Source: DAXETY01 sp051155755 (GTDB lineage Bacteria; Desulfobacterota; Desulfobacteria; Desulfobacterales; SG8-13). From it: a stretch of 24,542 nucleotides of DNA. The translations under genes and the position numbers were made by a program. Where the stretch lies: assembly GCA_051155755.1 (NCBI GenBank), contig DAXETY010000157.1, positions 1 to 24,542 of the forward strand. Direction: 5' to 3'. The stretch's first letter is position 1; every line of letters begins with the position of its first letter. The notes under the pieces are model-generated. The model did not search any database, had not been told where the DNA came from, and worked only from the letters and a program-made list of their open reading frames with translations. Of this stretch, positions 18,577 to 24,542 are shown one piece after another.

Positions 18577-19023
18577 TTATTCTTCCGGGACGACATTCAG
18601 GGTAATTTCCGGTTCAACGTCCTTGTAAACGCGGATCGGAATTTGATAGTCGCCAAGCTGCTTGATCGGCTCGTTGAGCAGCACCATGCGTTTTTCCACC
18701 GTGATGCCTTTCTTTTCGAGGGCGTCCATGATGTCACGCACCCCGACGGAACCATACAGCCGATCCTCTTCACTGACCTTGGCCGGTATGGAAATCGAAA
18801 CCCCTTCGAGTTTTTCGGCCATTTCTTCGGCGATCTTTTTTTCCTTGGCGATCTGAACCTCAAATTGGGCTTTTACCTGGGCCAGCATCTTGCGATGTTC
18901 CGGGGTGGCCGGAACGGCCTTGTTTTGAGGCAGCAGATAGTTGCGGGCGTATCCCTTGGAAACATCCACTTCACTTCCGATAATGCCAAGGGAATCGATA
19001 GTTTCGGTAAGGATTACCTTCAT
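18577..19023 (-). CDS. rplI: 50S ribosomal protein L9
   Basis: A 148-residue L9 with the N-terminal rRNA-binding domain (MKVILTETIDSLG, GYARNYLLPQNKAV), the long connecting helix (residues about 45-75, KMLAQVKAQFEVQIAKEKK) and a C-terminal domain (YGSVGVRDIMDALEKKG). GGAGG 5 bases ahead fixes the ATG at 19023; an upstream in-frame ATG would add 8 alien residues. Confidence 0.97.
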   Translation of the reverse strand: MKVILTETIDSLGIIGSEVDVSKGYARNYLLPQNKAVPATPEHRKMLAQVKAQFEVQIAKEKKIAEEMAEKLEGVSISIPAKVSEEDRLYGSVGVRDIMDALEKKGITVEKRMVLLNEPIKQLGDYQIPIRVYKDVEPEITLNVVPEE

Positions 19024-19047
19024 TGCATCCTCCGTGATGGAAAGCAT

Positions 19048-20016
19048 TCATTCGGATCGGGGGCTTATGGGCGGTTGGCTTTCGAGTTTCCTGAAATTCG
19101 CCCAGATATCAAAAAATCCCACTGCCACCACCGCCAGCAACACGAGTTGCTGCAGGGCAATCAGACTGTAAAGCATGATCCGCAGCGGCCGGGGGAAATT
19201 TTTTTTCCCAAAATAATAAGAAATCACCGCGATCCCCTGGAAGAAATAAATCGTCATCAATACCAGCAGGCCATTCAACCCGATCAGCTTCATGGCCTGA
19301 ACCGGAACCAGCAGCATGATCCCGCAGCCAATGACCGCCCAGACCAGAAAATCCGGCGCCGTCCAGCGGTTCAAGGCCCCGAAATGATAGTCAAGCAGCT
19401 GGTTTCGCTGTACCAGGTGCCGGGCCAGCAATAACGTGGTCCAGCACAAAAACAGCACTGCGGCCACCGACATCGACGGCAGGATTCGAACCAGAACAAA
19501 TTGGATCGAATCCAGGGCCTGGGACACTTTCTGCACGTTTTCAGCCGACATACCGGCGCTTTTGTAGACCGCCAGCGTGAATTCCAAATTCTGCCGAACG
19601 TAATTATCGAGCAGCGCCTGCGGTCCGGTGGATTGAATCGCACTGATGCAAAGCAGCAAGATCAACCCCGCAGCCAGTGTACCGCCTGTGGTCCCAAGGA
19701 TGGTTTTTTCAACCGACAATCGCCACGGAAGCAGTTCGCCCATCAACAGTCCGAGCAGAATCAGTTCGAAAAATATCAGCAGCTCGAGGTTGGCGCCTCC
19801 GGCGATCGGAACCAACAGCACGCTGGAGCACAGCGGTACCAACAGGCCGATTTTACGGCCGAGTTTGATACGGTAATAAAGTGCCGGGAGAGGTATGCAG
19901 ACCGTGGCGAAAAAACCGAGCAACGGTGACAGCAGCGGAACGGCCAGCAAAACGGCCGTAATCCCAGTCCCAACGGCGAGGTCTTTCAGGGCGTCTGCCG
20001 GGATGGCGTGCGGCAC
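19048..20016 (-). CDS. DUF2232 (YybS-like) polytopic membrane protein
   Basis: A 322-residue protein with about eight hydrophobic helices and little polar sequence, matching the DUF2232/YybS family by topology and, above all, position: rpsR-DUF2232-rplI-dnaB is its conserved setting in Desulfobacterota, and B. subtilis yybS also lies near rplI and dnaC. The function is unknown. GTG at 20016 is preferred because GGAGGAG precedes it and no ATG occurs nearby. It begins 45 bases after rpsR and ends 24 bases before rplI. Confidence 0.8.
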   Translation of the reverse strand: MPHAIPADALKDLAVGTGITAVLLAVPLLSPLLGFFATVCIPLPALYYRIKLGRKIGLLVPLCSSVLLVPIAGGANLELLIFFELILLGLLMGELLPWRLSVEKTILGTTGGTLAAGLILLLCISAIQSTGPQALLDNYVRQNLEFTLAVYKSAGMSAENVQKVSQALDSIQFVLVRILPSMSVAAVLFLCWTTLLLARHLVQRNQLLDYHFGALNRWTAPDFLVWAVIGCGIMLLVPVQAMKLIGLNGLLVLMTIYFFQGIAVISYYFGKKNFPRPLRIMLYSLIALQQLVLLAVVAVGFFDIWANFRKLESQPPISPRSE

Positions 20017-20061
20017 AACGAGGTCTCCTCCACGATAATCCCGAGTACCGGTCTCCCGGTG

Positions 20062-20325
20062 TTAGTCCATGCTGCCGACAAACGGCAGCAAGGCAATGAC
20101 CCGTGCGCGTTTGATGGCCCTTGTCAGGGACCGCTGATGTTTGGCACAGGTTCCTGAAATTCGCCGCGGGATGATTTTACCGCGTTCGGTGATAAAATAT
20201 TTCAGATTTTTGGGATCTTTATATTCAATTTTCAAACTGCTGTCGGCGCAGAAACGACACACTTTGCGACGATGATAGATTCGTCGGCGACGAGCAGGAT
20301 GCTGGGGATTGAATGCGGCCGCCAT
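20062..20325 (-). CDS. rpsR: 30S ribosomal protein S18
   Basis: An 87-residue S18 with RRIYHRRKVCRFC, the YKDPKNLKYFITERGKIIPRR core and the KHQRSLTRAIKRAR end. The Cys pattern CRFC...CAKH is of the zinc-binding (C+) form. It starts one base after the rpsF stop and its AAGGAGG site lies inside the rpsF end. S18 binds S6 in the platform of the small subunit. Confidence 0.97.
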   Translation of the reverse strand: MAAAFNPQHPARRRRIYHRRKVCRFCADSSLKIEYKDPKNLKYFITERGKIIPRRISGTCAKHQRSLTRAIKRARVIALLPFVGSMD

Positions 20326-20326
20326 G

Positions 20327-20893
20327 TTATTCCTCCTTCTTCTCCGCTTCGGTTTCCGGGCTTTGTACTTCGGTTTCCTCGGCTGCCGGCTCCGGTGTCT
20401 CGGTTACCTGCGCTGCGGAGGGCTCGGCCGGCGCAGCCGCTTCGGCTTCGCCGGCTGCCGGCGTCGGCGTCGGCGTTTCCGATTCATCCGCTGCCTTTTG
20501 ATCGGAAGCTTCGGTTTGCGGTGTCGGAGCCTCGGCCTGAGCCGCTGCGGATTCGCGTTCGGCGGCCGCCTTGGCGATTTCTGCCTGAATTTCCTCGATG
20601 TCGACCTGCTGCTCGAGCAGCACGGTGAGGAATTTCATCACCCGGTCATCGATGCGGAAAGAGCGCTCCATCTCGTGGATCAACGGCCCGCCGCCACAAT
20701 AATCCAGTCGGTAGTAATGACCTCTGGGCTTTTTGTTGATCGGGTAGGACAGTTTGCGCCCACCCCATTCGTCGATGTCAACCAGCAATCCCTTTTCCCG
20801 TTCGATCAGGTCCTTGACTCGATCGATCAGGACGTTGCGATCGTCCTCCGAAAGGTCGGGGTCGACGATCACAACCGTTTCGTAGCGTTTCAT
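20327..20893 (-). CDS. rpsF: 30S ribosomal protein S6 with long acidic tail
   Basis: A 188-residue S6. Residues 1-100 are the normal fold (MKRYETVVIVDPDLSE, WGGRKLSYPINKKPRGHYYR, RIDDRVMKFLTVLL). Residues about 105-188 form a low-complexity tail of Ala, Glu, Pro and Thr ending in EKKEE, almost doubling the usual length. The tail should be disordered and strongly acidic. GGAGG at 20899-20903 (reverse) precedes the ATG. It is the first gene of the S6-S18-L9 operon. Confidence 0.96.
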   Translation of the reverse strand: MKRYETVVIVDPDLSEDDRNVLIDRVKDLIEREKGLLVDIDEWGGRKLSYPINKKPRGHYYRLDYCGGGPLIHEMERSFRIDDRVMKFLTVLLEQQVDIEEIQAEIAKAAAERESAAAQAEAPTPQTEASDQKAADESETPTPTPAAGEAEAAAPAEPSAAQVTETPEPAAEETEVQSPETEAEKKEE

Positions 20894-20898
20894 TCAAA

Positions 20899-20943
20899 CC
20901 TCCTTGTGGCTTGCAGCCCCGGGACGCTGCGCCCGGAGCAAGG
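20899..20943 (-). promoter_or_regulatory. candidate S6:S18 autoregulatory leader hairpin
   Basis: In the rpsF leader, CCTTG (20939-20943, reverse) pairs with CAAGG (20902-20906), which overlaps the GGAGG ribosome site, and inside it CCGGG (20932-20936) pairs with CCCGG (20919-20923) with unpaired flanks. S6:S18 complexes are known to bind such rpsF leaders in many bacteria. I did not verify the conserved CCG placement. Confidence 0.35.
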
Positions 20944-20980
20944 ACGGTGGTAAAGAAATTAAACTCAAAAAACCACTTCA

Positions 20981-21008
20981 AATATCATTGCATTCAATGG
21001 GCTGTCAA
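20981..21008 (-). promoter_or_regulatory. promoter of the rpsF operon
   Basis: On the reverse strand TTGACA (21003-21008) is followed after 16 bases by GATATT (20981-20986). The -35 is perfect, the -10 fair, and the position, 90 bases before rpsF and just past a terminator, is right. Confidence 0.6.
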
Positions 21009-21016
21009 GTGAGAAT

Positions 21017-21059
21017 CAAACAAAACAAACGGGGGCAGCCGGACTGCGGCCTGCCCCCG
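21017..21059 (-). terminator. intrinsic terminator behind the tRNA-Lys remnant
   Basis: CGGGGGCAG (21051-21059, reverse) pairs with CTGCCCCCG (21030-21038), followed on the reverse strand by GTTTGTTTTGTTTG. It lies 15 bases past the tRNA CCA end and would have ended the tRNA transcript, separating it from rpsF. Confidence 0.8.
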
Positions 21060-21073
21060 AATCGTATGGATTA

Positions 21074-21118
21074 TGGTGGGCCGTGAAGGAATCGAACCTT
21101 CAACCTACTGATTAAGAG
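21074..21118 (-). pseudogene. 3' half of tRNA-Lys(CTT); probable attachment site of an integrated element
   Basis: Read on the reverse strand: anticodon loop CTCTTAA (21118-21112, anticodon CTT), 3' anticodon stem TCAGT, T arm GAAGG-TTCGATT-CCTTC (21101-21085), acceptor ACGGCCC, discriminator A and an encoded CCA (21076-21074). The 5' half is missing: no GGGCCGT to close the acceptor and no D arm lie upstream, and the bases before the loop (ACTAT) pair only partly with TCAGT. This is the pattern left when an element integrates into a tRNA gene. The restored gene should lie at the island's far end. Confidence 0.8.
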
Positions 21119-21260
21119 ATAGTCGTCACACATAGTAAAATCAGTAACTTGCAGTCGATTGTGCCAAAATTGACCCGAAATCGCCGTCAGGGCAGGTTTC
21201 CAAATTGACAGCTCCCGGCGACGCTGATCGCCTGAGATTGTCAGCAATTCCAATATCTTG

Positions 21261-21296
21261 ACACCGGGATCCGATAGGCATGCCCGGTGTTTTTTT
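21261..21296 (+). terminator. orphan intrinsic terminator
   Basis: ACACCGGG (21261-21268) pairs perfectly with CCCGGTGT (21283-21290) and six T follow (21291-21296). No gene precedes it on the + strand within the island, so it may end a small RNA or mark a lost gene. Confidence 0.7.
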
Positions 21297-21900
21297 GCGG
21301 CGTTGCGCCTCACCAAAAGTAAGTCCCCCGGATTTGAGCTGTTTGCGGATTCGAATAACCGCAGGCCGGCAAAAAAAAACCGGCGAGCTCTGAAGCATGT
21401 TCCATTTCCATAGCAGGGGTCCGGGCCGGTCAAGCGTCAGGGCAAATGGGATGTCCGGTTCCTTATTTTTTATTTATTACAACAGATAAAACGATCCGTC
21501 CAGTCTTACCACGCAGAGCTGATCTTTGGTGCTTGCTCCGGCGGCTCGGTCGGCTGGACCGTGCGCGTTTTTCGCCCGTGGCATCGGCGGACCGGCAGGC
21601 CAAGAGCCGTGGTCCCCGCGGGCGAAGGTCTCTAGAGTGGCCCGCAGGGAGCAGCCAGATGCGCGCCCGGGGTAGCGCCTGGCAGTCTGGAGCTGTTGTG
21701 GGAGGGAACTGGTCGCCCGCGTTCAATTTGTTTGTCTGTATATAGGGAAAGGGGTAAAGCTGTGGCCGAAGTCACCAAGTCCAGCCCGTACAGCGTGGTC
21801 GTCTTCAATTTCACGGTTTTATCGCCGCAAGCTGCTGGAATTGGACGCCAAAAAAGGATAAAGTTAGATCAACACGATAATAAATGAGAAACATCGGAAA

Positions 21901-21939
21901 ATTAAGGAAAAAACTCTAAAACAGTTATAATTCCTTAAT
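21901..21939. repeat. 9-bp perfect inverted repeat in the AT-rich leader
   Basis: ATTAAGGAA (21901-21909) and TTCCTTAAT (21931-21939) are separated by 21 bases and lie 40 bases before the likely promoter of the 579-residue protein. No T-run follows, so an operator is as likely as a terminator. Confidence 0.5.
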
Positions 21940-21978
21940 ATTTTGACTATATTGGCCAAATTTACCGTAAAAGTACTT

Positions 21979-22005
21979 TTGACACTATCAAAGCATTCAT
22001 ATAAG
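21979..22005 (+). promoter_or_regulatory. possible promoter of the unknown island gene
   Basis: TTGACA (21979-21984) and TATAAG (22000-22005), five of six -10 bases correct, are 15 bases apart, slightly short. A related TTTTGACTATAT lies at 21941-21952. It would give a leader of about 330 bases. Confidence 0.4.
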
Positions 22006-22335
22006 CGTTAATTGGGTTAATTCATATCATTCTTCCACAAAGAGCCATTCGAGTTCTTTTATTATCCTTTTCCCTATTCTTTTCAGTCGCTTGTGTTCAA
22101 GCCCGATTGAATTTCGAGTTCTGTTTGCATTTTTTCTGCGCCACAATCTTTGTCAAATGAATGCTCATATGACGATTTAATTGTATTTCAATACTTTATA
22201 TCGTTTATGCGGAGTATATGGGCACGTCAGGATCAACACTCACAACCATTGGCCTGCGCTCTGCTCTTGCGGCTGAAGTTTGTTTTCGCCTTGTTCGAGA
22301 GCATAGAAGCGGCAAGTTCAAAGGAGGGAAAAGTT

Positions 22336-24075
22336 ATGCCATCAGACTTCGGCAGACTCGCTCTGCTAATTTCCCAACATCGTGAGTTTGCATCGATCCT
22401 CAGAAGCCTTCGCCCCGGGCGATTGACGCCTGAAAAAAAGGCCCTGCTCATCGCGTACAGCTCTCGTATAGACCGCTATCTTGCTCGCGACGCAGGAGCT
22501 CGGGAAGCGTGGGCTGAATTCATGTCAGCCGTAGAGAGCGGGTATATCTATCCGCTGAGGCCAACGCGCCGTCAGGTGATTGCGGCCAGCATCTTGGCGG
22601 GAGCAGCGATCAAGCGGCCCAATTTGGAGCTGCGTCCTGATTTGGCAAGTGAACTTTATCAGGCGCGCGCCGAGTTTCTATCTCGCGACATTGTGGTTGA
22701 ACCCGGGCCGTCCGGTGGGCCAAGAAGGATCATAAAGCCATCAGGCGCGCCGCGAGAGCGAGCCGCACTTGCGAGTTACCAAAAGACCTCTTTTCCCGAC
22801 CATGATCTTCTGACCAGGCGCGCCTCGGCAACTGGAAAGCTCAGCACCTCTATCCAAAAACTTCTAACAGACCGTGGCAGGTCTCTTTCGCCCCTCGGAA
22901 CTTTGCGAAATCTCGATCACGCCACGATCGAAAAAGCCCGCCAGGATCTCCTCATGCGGAAGCCATCCGCGCGTGCTGCGCCGGTTTCCGCTCAGGCGGT
23001 GCGCACTGGTTTGGCTTTTGCCCCGAAAAGCATGGCCATATCTCTGAAGGAGTTTCGCTGCGTGCGGCAACAAGAAACCGGGACCGATGAAATCTTCTGG
23101 GCAGGAAACTTTCTCCGCTGTGCGAATAAACGGGAGGTATACGAGGCCATTGAGCGTTTCATGAAAGAGCCGAGTACGAAACTTGATCTGGATTTCAAGT
23201 GGTCGCTCAGCTCGTTTTTGCTTCCCTCAGACAAATCCAGACCTTACACCTGCAAGTCTGGCAGCCCATGGCTCTCTTTAGAAAACTATAAAGTCTTTGA
23301 AGATGAATTTTACCAAGGGTTCGGACCGTGGGCAGGAGTCCTGTATTGCATAGAAGATGACGATGCCGAGTATCAGGCCGTTGCGGAAGTAATCGACTCG
23401 GTCGGCGAATATGCGGATCAAATCGGGCAGACGGCTTCCACGGTTACCGTGGGGCTCGCGGCGGGTGGCGTAACAGGGCCGGCTGCGCTTGCTGCAGGAG
23501 CGGTAACTACCGCCGCGAGCGTGGTAAGCATCGGCGCGGATGTGGTTGGCGCCGTCGTGGACATCGTCAACTTCTTCGACAACGACGATATGATCGATTC
23601 AATTGATTTGTCGGATGATGGCGATTATTCGGCAAAGAACCCCGCTGAAGTTTTACAAGGCACCGTAGAGGCGCCCCCCGAAGATTTCGAAGAATCGGCT
23701 GCCGGCGCGCTTTACCAGGTCAAGATGGCGACAAGCTATAATGGAATAGCTCAATTCCCGCGCAGTTGGAAATGTACAACTGACACGAAGTGGTTTCCTC
23801 TTAAGAAAAAATGGTTCAAAAAGTGCGGAGGCATCCCGGGTGACAGCGGTAACATGAATCGCCACGTCTCCTTCTCTCCCCCTGTTCAGGCAATCGAAGC
23901 CCGCGATGTAGAAGAGGACGAATCGGCCCCCGGCCATGCCGAAGTGGTGGGTTCCCCCTGGTTGACAGACAACGGCACCGTCGGGCACGTGAAGGTGCAC
24001 TGGGGTATAAGCGCCTTCAGGTGTTTTCGGTTTAAGTTTTACATTAAGGGATTTCGATTCGAGCGGACGCTGTAG
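22336..24075 (+). CDS. unrecognised 579-residue protein with Gly/Ala-rich hydrophobic segment
   Basis: I do not recognise the family with certainty. Residues 1-110 look helical; 110-240 are Arg/Ser/Pro-rich and probably flexible; about 238-345 hold a domain with RCVRQQETGTDEIFWAGNF and WAGVLYCIEDDD; about 366-414 are a Gly/Ala/Val-rich hydrophobic stretch (VGLAAGGVTGPAALAAGAV, then VVSIGADVVGAVVDIV) ending in NFFDNDD; the end is Cys- and aromatic-rich. There is no signal peptide. ATG 22336 follows an ideal AAGGAGGG (22321-22328); the frame stays open back to a TTG at 22150, so a 641-residue form is possible. Codon use is less GC-rich than the chromosome. A membrane-inserting effector is one guess only. 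Confidence 0.75.
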   Translation: MPSDFGRLALLISQHREFASILRSLRPGRLTPEKKALLIAYSSRIDRYLARDAGAREAWAEFMSAVESGYIYPLRPTRRQVIAASILAGAAIKRPNLELRPDLASELYQARAEFLSRDIVVEPGPSGGPRRIIKPSGAPRERAALASYQKTSFPDHDLLTRRASATGKLSTSIQKLLTDRGRSLSPLGTLRNLDHATIEKARQDLLMRKPSARAAPVSAQAVRTGLAFAPKSMAISLKEFRCVRQQETGTDEIFWAGNFLRCANKREVYEAIERFMKEPSTKLDLDFKWSLSSFLLPSDKSRPYTCKSGSPWLSLENYKVFEDEFYQGFGPWAGVLYCIEDDDAEYQAVAEVIDSVGEYADQIGQTASTVTVGLAAGGVTGPAALAAGAVTTAASVVSIGADVVGAVVDIVNFFDNDDMIDSIDLSDDGDYSAKNPAEVLQGTVEAPPEDFEESAAGALYQVKMATSYNGIAQFPRSWKCTTDTKWFPLKKKWFKKCGGIPGDSGNMNRHVSFSPPVQAIEARDVEEDESAPGHAEVVGSPWLTDNGTVGHVKVHWGISAFRCFRFKFYIKGFRFERTL

Positions 24076-24402
24076 CAAGATGCGCAATTGCAAGTAAGTA
24101 CAGTTAATGAAAAAAAAGTTAAAAACATGAATGAACATTGGGTAGCCTGGATGGTTACAGCCGTTTTTAGCTTTGCTTTTCTCATGTATGTTTGCAGATA
24201 GAATTACAAAACCCAAAAAGCATCTGTTCACGGTGCTTACATAGGGGTTAGCAGCCATCTATCGGCCATAGCCGGATATGTCACCATTGGTATTCTAAAA
24301 ACGCTCTGCATTCTGGGCTATAAAAAATGAAATCTTTTAATTGGAAAACTCTTTATTCTCCAGGAATGAATGAATTTCATGTTACTCTGAAAGGAGGGAA
24401 AA
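24076..24402. other. 327-base AT-rich spacer before the transthyretin-like gene
   Basis: AT-rich, with one tiny membrane-peptide frame (24127-24201) and no terminator that I can see after the 579-residue gene. A 43-codon frame from 24328 overlaps the next gene's start and lacks any ribosome site of its own. Confidence 0.5.
24127..24201 (+). CDS. possible 24-residue single-pass membrane peptide
   Basis: ATG 24127 to TAG 24199-24201 encodes 24 residues, MNEHW then a hydrophobic stretch VAWMVTAVFSFAFLMYV and CR. The composition is that of one membrane helix with a short charged front, as in many small membrane proteins and type I toxins. There is no ribosome-binding site, so it may be chance in AT-rich DNA. 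Confidence 0.22.
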   Translation: MNEHWVAWMVTAVFSFAFLMYVCR

Positions 24403-24542
24403 ATGCCAAGGCTAGCAAAAGGAAAAACATTTGGCAAAATTCTGGATCAGACCAATAAGGGTCTTCAAGGTGTTAAAGTTGAACTTTGGGATTATGACTA
24501 TCCCGATGATGATGATAGAATGGGCGTTACTAATACTGATGC
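24403..24542 (+). CDS. transthyretin-like protein, N-terminal part (3' end outside window)
   Basis: The first 46 codons read KGKTFGKILDQTNKGLQGVK, VELWDYDYPDDDD and MGVTNTD, the first beta strands and acidic loop of a transthyretin-like (TTL, carboxypeptidase-regulatory-like) beta sandwich, where the same G-x-V-x-L-W-D-x-D pattern is followed by a T-D-x-x-G turn. ATG 24403 follows AAAGGAGGG (24390-24398), nearly the same leader as the 579-residue gene. There is no signal peptide at the start. Such domains bind ligands or other proteins outside enzymes; its job here is unknown. Confidence 0.65.
   Translation, partial: MPRLAKGKTFGKILDQTNKGLQGVKVELWDYDYPDDDDRMGVTNTD

Larger units (their letters stand above)
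21119..22335. other. gene-poor left end of the putative island (1.2 kb)
   Basis: No convincing gene. From left: CCAAAATTGAC and CCAAATTGAC as a direct repeat (21164-21174, 21200-21209) and CGTCAGGGCA twice (21185-21194, 21435-21444), possible integrase arm sites; a strong terminator at 21261; a GC-rich, hairpin-rich block at about 21490-21720; a short well-coded-looking stretch at 21762-21855 that changes frame and may be a decayed gene end (one frame gives SRFYRRKLLELDAKKG then stop); then AT-rich DNA from about 21860 to 22200. Base composition shifts sharply along it. Confidence 0.6.

Noticed and set aside
20309..20953. 214-codon + strand open frame opposite rpsF
   Set aside because: Arises from the repetitive Ala/Glu/Pro codons of the S6 tail; product is low-complexity and lacks a ribosome site.
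21071..21433. 120-codon reverse-strand open frame running into the tRNA remnant
   Set aside because: Its end is translated tRNA sequence (LKVRFLHGPP), a well-known false open frame, and it crosses the orphan terminator stem.
21446..21745. 99-codon open frame in the GC-rich block of the island
   Set aside because: Odd composition, no ribosome site and no family resemblance; stop-free by high GC.
21696..21887. 63-codon open frame ending in the AT-rich leader
   Set aside because: Part looks well coded but the good coding signal changes frame near 21812, so at best a decayed gene end; not supportable as a gene.
23653..24258. 201-codon reverse-strand open frame opposite the 579-residue gene
   Set aside because: Starts in AT-rich spacer without a ribosome site and is antisense to a frame with a strong leader.

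Overview
The window reads as the chromosome of a Gram-negative, anaerobic-type Desulfobacterota (former Deltaproteobacteria) species, most likely of the Desulfobacterales. This is inferred from LPS-heptose genes, a split F1Fo ATP synthase cluster (atpZ-atpI-atpB-atpE only), a PyrK-type dihydroorotate dehydrogenase subunit, the yicC-remA-gmk block and the rpsF-rpsR-DUF2232-rplI-dnaB block. No 16S or marker tree was available, so the taxonomy is only moderately sure.

Layout. 1-6586 (+): a tightly packed run of housekeeping genes, several with overlapping stops and starts: yicC (3' end), remA-like DUF370, gmk, hldD, rlmB, icd, comF-like, rfaE2 (hldE adenylyltransferase) and pgeF. HldD and RfaE2 both serve ADP-L-glycero-D-manno-heptose synthesis for LPS core. 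6587-6912: a gene-free patch built of short direct and inverted repeats. 6913-9570 (+): pyrK, then the membrane-sector ATP synthase genes, ending in a hairpin terminator shared with convergent uvrA (9628-12450, -). 12451-12941: AT-rich gap, then a full-length but divergent DnaA paralogue (+), whose stop overlaps the stop of convergent suhB. 14282-20893 (-): the order of transcription is rpsF, rpsR, DUF2232 membrane protein, rplI, dnaB, a small inverted-repeat element, hflX, suhB.

At 21074-21118 lies the 3' half of a tRNA-Lys(CTT), followed on its own strand by an intact terminator but lacking its 5' half. This is the classical scar of an element integrated in a tRNA gene. Everything from about 21119 to the end of the window differs: about 1.2 kb without a convincing gene, patchy base composition, then a 579-residue unrecognised protein with a Gly/Ala-rich hydrophobic segment, a possible 24-residue membrane peptide, and the start of a transthyretin-like protein. 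I read this as the first 3.4 kb of a genomic island whose integrase and far end are outside the window.

The most interesting items are the island boundary with its unknown protein plus transthyretin-like neighbour, the DnaA paralogue with altered ATP-binding and DNA-recognition residues, and two small non-coding repeat structures (6591-6891 and 16918-17060).
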